This document shows positions 26,577 through 35,176 of a stretch of DNA of 38,706 nt, piece after piece. Under the pieces are notes generated by a model. The model had not been told where the DNA came from and made no database searches. It worked only from the letters and a program-made list of their open reading frames with translations. The position numbers and the translations under genes are program-made. The stretch is from JBASEY01 sp049652745. Lineage in GTDB: Bacteria; CSSED10-310. The DNA lies in contig JBASEY010000060.1 of the NCBI GenBank assembly GCA_049652745.1, positions 1-38,706 of the forward strand. The letters run 5' to 3'. How positions within the stretch are numbered: the first letter of the stretch is position 1; every line of letters starts with the position of its first letter.

Positions 26577-26608
26577 GTGGACTGTATCTGTCCACTATTT
26601 TATGTCAA
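26577..26608 (-). promoter_or_regulatory. AbiE promoter with perfect operator palindrome
   Basis: On the minus strand TTGACA (26608-26603) and TACAGT (26586-26581) are 16 bp apart. An inverted repeat, GTGGAC-AGATACA-GTCCAC (26595-26577), covers the spacer and the -10. Occupancy by the AbiEi winged helix would block RNA polymerase. The promoter would drive abiEi, abiEii and probably the large helicase. Confidence 0.7.
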
Positions 26609-26807
26609 TGCGATACAGGTTTTCTCTTAACATAATCTGGAACTGACACCCAACCCGGTTGTTACTCGGTGCATGCATAATTCTCAGGTTGACCCTCGTT
26701 CCCCAGACAGATTCAGATTGTTTCATCAGTATCGAGAAAATTGCTCATCACAGGAAGCCCCAGTGGAGCCGAAAAACCAGCGCCGAGAATATAGGCAACT
26801 TTTTCCA

Positions 26808-29800
26808 TCATTCTTCCTTTTCCTTGGGTTCCAAAGGTTTCTCGAATAGCTCTTTTTGCCCTTCTCCTATGTTCCGCTTCCCACCTTTCGCCTTTCCCGC
26901 TTCTCCTAAATACTTCTCAATTGCCGCCGACACCGCCGGATCAGGCTGAGGCAGGTTTTCGTTTAGCGGGATATCCCAGTAGGGATCGTATTTCTTTGTG
27001 AATGCCTCCAGGCCGATCTGTTTCAACTCGTCGAACCTGGTAAGACAGAGTTCCGGGGCTTTGTCGTAACCGGCATGGCTGAAACTGGAGAGGATATGTT
27101 GGTATTGATCGCGGTTCAGTCCATAAGCGTCGGCGACAACGGAGTCGATCGCCGCTCGAATCTCCCATCGTTCATCGTCAGATTCCAAAACAGGCCATGA
27201 AAAACGGGGTTTTGCTTCTCGCCAAGCGTCTTTGAGCTGTTCAATCCACAGAGGAAGATATCCTTTATGATTGCAGCTTAATCGTACCGCGGAATGAACC
27301 AAAAATGTTTTTATGTTTTGTAGTGGCGGAAGTGGGCAAGAAAACAGGATAAACTTATTCATATTTGAACCAGTACGAACTCGAGCAGTCCAATCAAATG
27401 TGAACGTGTTGACGGCTGCCATCAGCATAACCGATTTGAAGCGAGCGGAGGCGCTGGGCTCCCGTTCTACCGGAGCGCTATTGCCAAAAACCGCGCCCGG
27501 CGGTATCAAACTAAATATTACGGTACGTTCATTAGTTGCGGAAGCAACCGCTCGGTAAGCAATTCTAAAATATCTGCCGGCTTCGATCCAATCAGGTTTG
27601 TCTTTGATTTGAAATATGGGCACACAATACACAGGACGATTTTCCCAATGATCATCATAATGCCAGAATGTCTTACCTTCATGTAAAATAAAGTGTCCAT
27701 TATCTATTAATTGTTTTGTTATATCCGGATCACGTGGGTCTTCGCCGCCCGGTAAAACCTCAGTCGTTGGCGTGAACCGCCATGAATCATAGGTCATGTT
27801 TAATTCCTGACTCAATTTGATTCCTAATCGGTCACAGACATCACCAAAGGGTTCTCCCTTCTCGATGCATTTTTCAGCAACCTTCAGATCAGTTTCAGAC
27901 CGAAGCTCCAATAAGCTCAAGTAGTCGCCTCCAGTTTTGCGAATAAAGTCTATCTTATATTTAAGAGGTTCCGGTTCCTTTCGTTCACCAAACAACCATT
28001 CATCATCATGGAGATAGAAGGCGCAAGAAAATTCATCCGAGACTTCACCAGACTTAACAACAACCAATGCGAATTTAATCCTGGAGTCTATCTCAAACAG
28101 CTTCCGCCTGTTCTCAAACGAATAGCAATGCGTCAATTTCATCTTTTCCAGATATAATTGACGAACACCCGTCGCTCCCTCGTTAGCATGGAATGCTGAT
28201 GGAAGGACAAATCCTATCAGCCCTGAATTTCTAACAATTTGTGATCCTCTTTCTGCGAATAGCATGTAATCATCATACGTTCCTCGCCCTGCTAGCTGAT
28301 CTTTCACTTTTACCTTATGTGTAAAATAGATCAGATCGTTTATACGCCCTCTTGCTTTTAGGGTTTCGACGTATTCTTCATAAACTGATGCAATCTTTGG
28401 TTCTTGGAGCAACCTTTTTTTGATAGAACTCTTTTCTGGTTTGGCTGGAGGGTTCAAAAAAGAAAAGTCAAACGCACCGAAGAATTGATCATCATTCTTT
28501 CTGACTGTATCCCAGGGCGGATTGCCGAGAATAGCGTTGAAACCTCGTTTTCCATGCGGCACCCCTGTCGGATAGAAGACCTCCGGAAAGGTCAGATCAT
28601 ACGGCAAAGCCGGAACACATCCGCCTGATTTCACGAACTCATACAGGCTTTCACGGTCTGAGGGGATGGTATCGGCTCCCAGACCTCTCGCAATCATTCC
28701 CCTCAGCATCGCAGAATCAAATGTGTTCGGCAATTGGCCATTATCAGCGATGTGTTGCATCATCCGTGAATACGCTTCGTCATCGCATTTGTCCGGCCCC
28801 AACATCACCCCGCCGCTCCAGGCTGCCGCCGCAATCCGGAAAGGCAGCATTTTCATGTCCAGTTCTTCTTTCGTCTTCTGCTTGTGATTGATCTCCGAAA
28901 CGCTGACGCCCACACTTGCTTCCAGGTCACGAGCATACTTCAATGCTTCCCCCAATGCCCTGCTGAACTTGATGTCCAGATCCTCATGAAACAGGTTCCG
29001 AATCGGTTCATCCGGTTTCCCGGGTCTGAAGATGAGTCTGTCCCAGAATGCTCCGGTCAACGAATCACCGACAACAAGCCTGTGATCCATGAAGGTCAGC
29101 GGCATACCCTCAGCATGGGTTTCGATCCACAACGTCAATTTGGCAAGTTCCACCGCAAGAGGATTTTTATCAACCCCGTACAGGCAGTGAACCGCAACCA
29201 GACGCCGACAAAGCGCTTCCGCCTTTTTCTGAGACAATCCGGATTCCTCGCCCTCAGGCGCCCGGCTGGGAAGATACTGGATGATCTCGTCTTCAGGATC
29301 CGGTAGATCAAGAATCCGCTGACGGTACGTCTCCAAGCGCCGCTTTAATTCGGCCTTCGAATCCTTCGTTCCCGCATCTTCGATCTTCTTCTCGGTCTCT
29401 GTAGCGATTTCGTCACACAACCGACACGCCTCATAGAGCTTGTCACCCAAAAACCGACAGGCTTCCACCAGAAAGTGACCGCTGCCCATAGCCGGATCCA
29501 GCGTCTTCAGCTTCAGAATTTCATTGGGATTCGGGTCATCCTTGGGACTTCGCTCTTCCACCTGGGGCCCCAGCGTTTCCTGAACCAGAAAGCGAACGAA
29601 GGAATGAGGAGTATAATATGACCCGCTGGCTTTCCGCCCGAGCCCGACGCGAAGGTAGAACCGCCCGGCGGGTATCTCTTCGACCCACTCGACCTTGGTC
29701 TTTTTGCCCGTTACCGGCTCATCCTCGTCTTCTTCAGCGTCCGTCGATTCAAACTCTGGATCTTCCCCTGTTCGAACCTCAACAGGACGATATGTCTCAC

Positions 29801-31133
29801 CCTGAGCCGCGGGAACCACGACTTCCAGCTTTTGTCGCCTCAATCTGCACATGGTTTCGGTGGAATATCCCGGCTCAAGTTCCAACAGGGCTTCGTACAC
29901 ACGCCCCAAATCCTCAACATCCAAAGGCCCGTAATGAACTCGTTCTCTGGCTTCCGATCCTCTTTTCTTCGGTGTCCACAGGAGTCGATCCAGAAGATGG
30001 GCAACCGCATGTTCTCCCCAATGCAGGTTTGACAGTATCGGCGTCGAGGCGTCACCGAACAATGCGCCGCCCAGAGGCTTCACATTCAACTCGGTGCATT
30101 CCAATCCCTCGGAGAACATCCGGAACATGTTCCGAAGACCATCCTCCAGCAAGTTTCGGGTTTCCTCACCCTTGTCCAGAACTTTCCGAGCGTAAGGCGC
30201 CAGCGCCACACTGGGTGAAAACGTGTTCCGCCATAGACTTGTCGATGCGAAACTGAATGCACGTGCGGGATCGCTGCCGGCTTCCAGCTTCAGAATGAAC
30301 AGTATCCGGTAAATGATAATCAGACCCTCACGCCACAGTTCAACGGAGAGTTTCTGCTTGTCTTCGAACTCCTGGATTTTATCCTGGTTTGCCGGATGAT
30401 CAAGGACGCTCTGGACAAATCGAACGATAGCCTGCCTAGCCTGAACTCGCAGTTCCTTCGTGACGGCGCTCTGCTGAAGTCGAGCTTTCTCCACAAGCTC
30501 CGGAACAGCCCCGATCCCGGCCGGACACGCCAGAGCTAGAAGCAATCGGTATGTATCCGGTACTTTTCGGCTCTTTTTCCAGTACGGATCGATGGGTATC
30601 TCGATCTGGGAATCGGGGCGAGCCGGATCACATATCAGGATACGCAGTTCCGATCCGTTCGAGATCAACCCGAGCCTTTCGCCGGTAGCCGGAAGCACTC
30701 GTTGAGCAATCCTGACAGGACTGAAACGGTACGCTCGACCGCGTCGTGCCGGCGCATCGAGATCATCGTTCATATCCGTTGCCCAGACACGCAGACCGGG
30801 GCCGCCGTCCTGTGATGTCAATAAATATCCGCCGGATTCAAGACCCTCGCGAGTGCCGACATCGTCAGCTTTCGCGATGGATTTGAAACTCAACCGTTCC
30901 ACAAGAGGTTCGAACACATGATTGCAGACTCTAACCGATCCGCCCTGGGACACCAAATTCCGCAGTTTTCTTCGGTACGCATCCCAGGAGTCCTGAAGCT
31001 TTTTGCCCTCTGATCCGGTAGTCTTGGGCAGCAGTTTCTTTTTGATCAATTCCTGTTCAAGATCAACCCTGACATACGGGGAGGGAAACGCCGGTCCGGT
31101 GAACTTTGCATGATCCAATACATCCCACGTCAT
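26808..31133 (-). CDS. Eco57I-type N6-adenine DNA methyltransferase (DISARM DrmMI-like)
   Basis: The 1441-aa protein starts at 31133, two bases after the SNF2 gene's stop. The first 500 residues are a target-recognition or coupling domain of the sort seen in PglX and DrmMI proteins (LISNGSELRIL, LGRVYEALLELEPG). The methylase core then begins with GSYYTPHSFVRFLVQ (504-518), motif I DPAMGSGHF (546-554), and motif IV GNPPW within GFNAILGNPPWDTVRKND near residue 900; NPPW is the adenine-N6 signature. The C-terminal 400 residues would recognise DNA. It probably methylates host DNA so that the co-encoded helicases and nuclease spare it. It is transcribed with the SNF2 helicase. Strong on enzyme class; the DISARM assignment follows from context. 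Confidence 0.85.
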   Translation of the reverse strand: MTWDVLDHAKFTGPAFPSPYVRVDLEQELIKKKLLPKTTGSEGKKLQDSWDAYRRKLRNLVSQGGSVRVCNHVFEPLVERLSFKSIAKADDVGTREGLESGGYLLTSQDGGPGLRVWATDMNDDLDAPARRGRAYRFSPVRIAQRVLPATGERLGLISNGSELRILICDPARPDSQIEIPIDPYWKKSRKVPDTYRLLLALACPAGIGAVPELVEKARLQQSAVTKELRVQARQAIVRFVQSVLDHPANQDKIQEFEDKQKLSVELWREGLIIIYRILFILKLEAGSDPARAFSFASTSLWRNTFSPSVALAPYARKVLDKGEETRNLLEDGLRNMFRMFSEGLECTELNVKPLGGALFGDASTPILSNLHWGEHAVAHLLDRLLWTPKKRGSEARERVHYGPLDVEDLGRVYEALLELEPGYSTETMCRLRRQKLEVVVPAAQGETYRPVEVRTGEDPEFESTDAEEDEDEPVTGKKTKVEWVEEIPAGRFYLRVGLGRKASGSYYTPHSFVRFLVQETLGPQVEERSPKDDPNPNEILKLKTLDPAMGSGHFLVEACRFLGDKLYEACRLCDEIATETEKKIEDAGTKDSKAELKRRLETYRQRILDLPDPEDEIIQYLPSRAPEGEESGLSQKKAEALCRRLVAVHCLYGVDKNPLAVELAKLTLWIETHAEGMPLTFMDHRLVVGDSLTGAFWDRLIFRPGKPDEPIRNLFHEDLDIKFSRALGEALKYARDLEASVGVSVSEINHKQKTKEELDMKMLPFRIAAAAWSGGVMLGPDKCDDEAYSRMMQHIADNGQLPNTFDSAMLRGMIARGLGADTIPSDRESLYEFVKSGGCVPALPYDLTFPEVFYPTGVPHGKRGFNAILGNPPWDTVRKNDDQFFGAFDFSFLNPPAKPEKSSIKKRLLQEPKIASVYEEYVETLKARGRINDLIYFTHKVKVKDQLAGRGTYDDYMLFAERGSQIVRNSGLIGFVLPSAFHANEGATGVRQLYLEKMKLTHCYSFENRRKLFEIDSRIKFALVVVKSGEVSDEFSCAFYLHDDEWLFGERKEPEPLKYKIDFIRKTGGDYLSLLELRSETDLKVAEKCIEKGEPFGDVCDRLGIKLSQELNMTYDSWRFTPTTEVLPGGEDPRDPDITKQLIDNGHFILHEGKTFWHYDDHWENRPVYCVPIFQIKDKPDWIEAGRYFRIAYRAVASATNERTVIFSLIPPGAVFGNSAPVEREPSASARFKSVMLMAAVNTFTFDWTARVRTGSNMNKFILFSCPLPPLQNIKTFLVHSAVRLSCNHKGYLPLWIEQLKDAWREAKPRFSWPVLESDDERWEIRAAIDSVVADAYGLNRDQYQHILSSFSHAGYDKAPELCLTRFDELKQIGLEAFTKKYDPYWDIPLNENLPQPDPAVSAAIEKYLGEAGKAKGGKRNIGEGQKELFEKPLEPKEKEE

Positions 31134-31135
31134 GA

Positions 31136-34100
31136 CTATGCCTCCGGCACCAGCATCAGAATTCCGAGAGGAAGGATCTCCGGTTCGTTAAGATCCATCC
31201 GCTCCTCCAGGAAATCCATACGCTGTCTGAAAAGGCGCAGAACGCCATCCGCCTCACTCCGCTTCGCGATGGGGATACTGCGATCCGCGTAAAAGGCCGC
31301 GAGTTTTTCATCCGGTTTCTTGATCGACATCCATGGTTGATAATCCCTGTTATCTTTGTTGCCGCTCATAACCGGTACTGATCCGAAAAGGTCTCTTTGC
31401 ACAGGTATGACTTCAAACTCAGATGTCACTTCTTTACAGCGGGTTTCCAGCCAGGCGACGAGATCGATTTTTTCATCTGACAAGGTCGTGATATGCACAA
31501 AATGAAATTCACCGGCGATGGCTTCGAATTCCCTTTCCGCACACTTCTTTGCCGTGTCTCGGGCGGCCTGACCCCAGCTCTGGAACGTCCGTTCCCACAG
31601 ATCACCCGTAGGGATTGCTCCGGCCGGATCGGTCAGGGGCAGCCATTCCTCCGAATCCTGGAAGAAAATCGTCTTCTGTTTCGCATTGACTTGAACAGCG
31701 ATGATCTGTTCATATTCCCTGCCGAACCGGCTTGTCATTCTACCCAGGAACGTGAAGAGTATAGCCGGCGATTTCCCGTCGTATTTCACGGCGCTCGCAC
31801 GCGGGTCGAGGCTGACTTTCGCCATGCCGCCGAACGAGATATTTCGAACGCGGTTCAGGGCTTTCCGAACCAGAGGATGCGCTCGTCCCAGATATCCAAC
31901 GGAATGATCATCGGAATCCCTGGTGAGATCCATATTCGTTGTCACCAGCATCCGATGATGCTCAGGATCGTATCCGGGGAGATCGTCAAGCCCGAATCGC
32001 CATGGAGGAGGTAGTTTCAATTCAAATATCTCCTTATCTCTGGTTTCGTTGACCTCACCACCGTCCAGCAGCACCGCATTCCGGACGAATTCCACAACGT
32101 CGGCGATGCCTGCGCGTTTTCCTTCCAAATGAGCCAAATCCGCGTCTCGAAGCAGTTGGGAATCCGCATTCATTCCGGTCTGGCTGAGCCAGGTATTTGT
32201 TTTCGCCGTCTTTTTGAATTTCTGAAGACTGTGGTCGATCTCTTCCAGCAGTTCCAGAGTCGCTTTATCGACGCCTTCGTTTTCGTTCGGGGAAAGTGAT
32301 TTTGATATATCCTCGCCTTTGAACAGCGAGGCTTCATCCTGATCAAGACTGTCGATCAGTTTTTGCGCCGCGGTTTCTGAGGTGAGCGTGACGCCCAGCG
32401 TGTTCGGAACGAATGTCAGGGAAACCCGCTGTCGTTCGTATTTCATGATCAAGCGAAGAAGAATGCGATCCTCAAATGTGCCCAGCAGATACAGATATCG
32501 GACTATCGGTGTCAGTTTCTGCCCATACCGATCGATCCGCCCGTTTCGTTGCTCCAGACGATTCGGATTGTAGGGTAGTTCCAGATGAATCAGATGGTGG
32601 CATCGGTCGTGCAGGTTCAAACCTTCGGCAGCCGCATCGGTGCTGACCAGAATGATCCCGTCGGAGCGCCGGAATTTATCCGTGGTTTGCTTCCGTTTTT
32701 CATCGTTATCCTCCCCTGACATAGTGATGACTTTGTCTTTGAATGCCTCGACAAGAGCCTCTGCCAATGCCTTCTGACTCGTCGTGTATTCCGTATAAAT
32801 CAGAATATTCGTACCCGGTTCTTCGCTCCTGATTTCTTCGACCAGCTCAATCACGCGGGCAATCTTGGGATCATCAGTCCCGGCCTTTTCTGCCAATTCG
32901 ATCATTTTCTTCAGATCAGCCACAATATCCGTTGTCCGAACGATCTTCTGTTTAGCGGACCGGATTTCCCGGTCAAACGCGATGAGCTGTTGAGCGATAT
33001 CCTCCACTTCCAGGAGTTGTTGTTCATATTCCTCTTCCTGAGAAGCCGTACCGATTTTTTCCATCTTGCGAACATAATCACGGATGGATTTTTGGCGCTG
33101 TTTTGTGCTCTCCCGGCTCTCCGCCTGTTCGGACAATAAGGCAAGGTATCTTTCCAAGACCACCTGTAAAGTGCTTTTCAGAGCGGCAACCGTGGAAACG
33201 CTGCGTTTAAGCAATGCGAAGAAAGAAAGGAAATCAGTGTATCGATTCTGTCGAGCGGCACGTTTCAATTGCTGAGCCACGAATGCCAGAAGGGATTTGT
33301 GCAGATCGATGAAATGGGAATGTTTCTGTTCTTCGGGTTTGATCGCCACCGGGCGCACTTCTCTTTCTTTGAACAGTGGTTTCCCGGTTTTAGGATCCTT
33401 GATGTGTTTCTTCAGCCTACGGACAACATGATGTTTGAATCGTTGTTCACGCAAAACTCCTCGGCCGTCCACCAGGGAAGGGTCCAGAAGTTCACAAAGC
33501 GATGCGAACGAACGATCATACCCATCATGCGGTGTTGCCGTCAGCAGCAGCAGGGCATCGCAACGTCGGGACAACACTTTGGCAAGCCGCCTGCGCTGTG
33601 AATCTTCACGATCCCCGGCGACACCCAGGTCCTGGCAGTGGTGAGCCTCATCGATGCAGATGATGTCGTAACTGCTGCGTTCAAGCTGCTCCAAAATCTG
33701 CTCCTGCTTGAGAAAATCGACGGAGGCTAGTCCCAGGGAGATATGATCGAAGGGGTTCGCACCAAGTTCGGTTCCTTTCCGGATTTCCTCCAGCCTGGCA
33801 CGATCAACCACATCCAGACGCAGCCCGAAACGCTCGGACATCTCCAGTTTCCACTGATCCAGGAGAGGGCCGGCGGGGGAAACAATCAGAATGCGGTGTG
33901 CGATCCGCCGCGCAACCAGTTCCGTGATGATGAGTCCTGCCTGGATCGTTTTTCCGAGCCCCACATCGTCACACAACAGTAGGCGAGGGCGGCTCATCTG
34001 GATGGCTCTGAGAACGGGGACAAGTTGATAAGGCTCGATCCGAAGCCGACCGGGTTGGACAGCAAGGAGAGCATCCGTCCCCAGCGCCTGTTCCAGAAGG

Positions 34101-34336
34101 AACGCCTGATGATAGACCAGCCAGTTTTTCAGAGGGGCGGCTCGTCGTGGCTGAATCTCATGGATGACGGGATCGATCTTCTCGAAAGGAGTGAGCAGAT
34201 CGATTTCATCGCCCGCAACAGCCGATTCGAGCCCTCTCAATCTGTACAATGTCTGGGAGCCGAGCTGCTGGGTTAGAACCACTTCCCATCGAAGCCCCCT
34301 GGCCATAACTTCTGTTCCCGGTAATATTTCCTGCAT
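31136..34336 (-). CDS. drmD: SNF2-family helicase, DISARM DrmD-like
   Basis: The start at 34336 (MQEILPGTEVMARGLRW) has AGGTGA about 6 bases upstream; a GTG three codons earlier is in frame. It is 1066 aa, the usual size for DrmD. Motifs in order: LLLCDDVGLGKT (119-130), SPAGPLLDQW, DEAHHC (229-234), LLTATPHDGYD, then after a coiled-coil insertion (about 400-480) the second lobe with TEYTTSQKALAEAL, DAAAEGLNLHDR, and QRNGRIDRYGQ. These are Swi2/Snf2 translocase motifs of the RapA/DrmD group. It is first gene of the minus-strand operon and is followed directly by the methylase, the order seen in class 1 DISARM. DrmC (phospholipase-D nuclease) is not present in the window. Confidence 0.82.
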   Translation of the reverse strand: MQEILPGTEVMARGLRWEVVLTQQLGSQTLYRLRGLESAVAGDEIDLLTPFEKIDPVIHEIQPRRAAPLKNWLVYHQAFLLEQALGTDALLAVQPGRLRIEPYQLVPVLRAIQMSRPRLLLCDDVGLGKTIQAGLIITELVARRIAHRILIVSPAGPLLDQWKLEMSERFGLRLDVVDRARLEEIRKGTELGANPFDHISLGLASVDFLKQEQILEQLERSSYDIICIDEAHHCQDLGVAGDREDSQRRRLAKVLSRRCDALLLLTATPHDGYDRSFASLCELLDPSLVDGRGVLREQRFKHHVVRRLKKHIKDPKTGKPLFKEREVRPVAIKPEEQKHSHFIDLHKSLLAFVAQQLKRAARQNRYTDFLSFFALLKRSVSTVAALKSTLQVVLERYLALLSEQAESRESTKQRQKSIRDYVRKMEKIGTASQEEEYEQQLLEVEDIAQQLIAFDREIRSAKQKIVRTTDIVADLKKMIELAEKAGTDDPKIARVIELVEEIRSEEPGTNILIYTEYTTSQKALAEALVEAFKDKVITMSGEDNDEKRKQTTDKFRRSDGIILVSTDAAAEGLNLHDRCHHLIHLELPYNPNRLEQRNGRIDRYGQKLTPIVRYLYLLGTFEDRILLRLIMKYERQRVSLTFVPNTLGVTLTSETAAQKLIDSLDQDEASLFKGEDISKSLSPNENEGVDKATLELLEEIDHSLQKFKKTAKTNTWLSQTGMNADSQLLRDADLAHLEGKRAGIADVVEFVRNAVLLDGGEVNETRDKEIFELKLPPPWRFGLDDLPGYDPEHHRMLVTTNMDLTRDSDDHSVGYLGRAHPLVRKALNRVRNISFGGMAKVSLDPRASAVKYDGKSPAILFTFLGRMTSRFGREYEQIIAVQVNAKQKTIFFQDSEEWLPLTDPAGAIPTGDLWERTFQSWGQAARDTAKKCAEREFEAIAGEFHFVHITTLSDEKIDLVAWLETRCKEVTSEFEVIPVQRDLFGSVPVMSGNKDNRDYQPWMSIKKPDEKLAAFYADRSIPIAKRSEADGVLRLFRQRMDFLEERMDLNEPEILPLGILMLVPEA

Positions 34337-34371
34337 ATAGATCACCTCATAAAGACGTAGCCAATGAAGCT

Positions 34372-34408
34372 ACTATACCAAAAACATCATCAGAATTGAT
34401 AATATCAA
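34372..34408 (-). promoter_or_regulatory. Candidate promoter and palindrome upstream of drmD
   Basis: On the minus strand TGGTATAGT is an extended -10 (TATAGT at 34377-34372), about 35 bases before the ATG at 34336. The -35 is poor. A perfect palindrome TTGATA-A-TATCAA occupies 34396-34408, where a regulator would contact the -35 region. A poor -35 plus operator suggests activated or repressed expression; no dedicated regulator gene is adjacent. Confidence 0.4.
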
Positions 34409-35039
34409 AATATCGATGATGACGAATTGGGATTATTTAACGAGATATTTTCAAACTGTTTCACCGGTCGATATCCGTTCCCTAAGTTGATTATCAAAAT
34501 GAGCGGATTTCTTGATTTGACTGATTAAGTCTTTTTTTCTATTCTTCGGGTATGAGCGTGATGGAATTCTTGTTAAAAAGGCTTTTAGATGATTTTAGTC
34601 AGATCAAAAACTCTTTCTTGTGTGAGATGTTTGACGGTGATTAAGAAAGCTGACATAAGTCTTGAACTTTTCGAGTTATTAAGCTTGCTGACTCCTGGTC
34701 CAAAGGAGAGTTTTGTAGGCATATCGGATAATGGCCTGTTTTCGGTTGATTGCAGTTCACGGTTTGGGAATTGTGTTTCGCGCAGGAATGACTTTTTGAT
34801 ATCGAGGTTTTATCAACTCAGGTATTAATATTCTTTGAAAATGAAATAATAGATTGGTTTATCGGATGGAAGCACTGGTAGATCTTAAAAGTCTCTTAGA
34901 ACGGATAAAATCCCGATCGGCTGAACGCTCCGCTCAGCAGTATCTGGTTCCGAGTTTCTGCTTCCGGGTCTAACAGTTTTTGGCCTTGCGAGCAGCGCGG
35001 GAACCGGGATTTTCCTAGGAGCCGCTCGCAACGGATTTA
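34409..35039. other. Intergenic region upstream of CRISPR leader
   Basis: No convincing gene. An open frame at 34589-34828 has no ribosome site and low-complexity composition. A 9-bp inverted pair, AAAATCCCG (34907-34915) and CGGGATTTT (35005-35013), encloses GC-rich sequence that could fold as a structured RNA or be part of the leader. TGCGAGCAGCGCGGG at about 34987-35001 echoes the GCTCGCAA motifs of the leader in inverse orientation. Confidence 0.45.
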
Positions 35040-35176
35040 ACTATTTGAGATTATTAAATAATTTTTCTAAATTTTTTGGAATATTGAGCGGACATGCGGA
35101 TAATTAATGACACGAAAAACAGCCGCTCGCAAAGTGCCTTTTTAGCCCTTGACAATCAAGGGTTTGCGAGGGTAGG
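35040..35176 (+). promoter_or_regulatory. CRISPR leader with candidate promoter
   Basis: This AT-rich stretch abuts the first repeat on the side opposite the repeat's ATTGAGAC end, so the array should be transcribed left to right. TTGAGA (35045-35050) and TAAATT (35068-35073) with 17-bp spacing form a plausible promoter. CCGCTCGCAA occurs at 35113-35122 and also just upstream near 35023-35032. A perfect inverted repeat CCCTTGA-CAA-TCAAGGG (35146-35162) sits 14 bp before repeat 1, a likely spot for adaptation-machinery recognition. Confidence 0.6.

Noticed and set aside
26609..26807. Possible small gene between abiEi and the methylase
   Set aside because: No open frame with ribosome site; treated as a spacer.
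29618..30256. 212-aa plus-strand ORF opposite the methylase
   Set aside because: Shadow of the methylase coding strand; arginine- and proline-rich composition typical of antisense frames.
34589..34828. 79-aa ORF between drmD and the CRISPR leader
   Set aside because: No ribosome site, no recognisable motif, and the region is AT-rich and non-coding in character. Kept as intergenic.
34907..35013. Possible riboswitch or structured RNA from the 9-bp inverted pair AAAATCCCG/CGGGATTTT
   Set aside because: Long separation and no known consensus; mentioned only as a possible fold.
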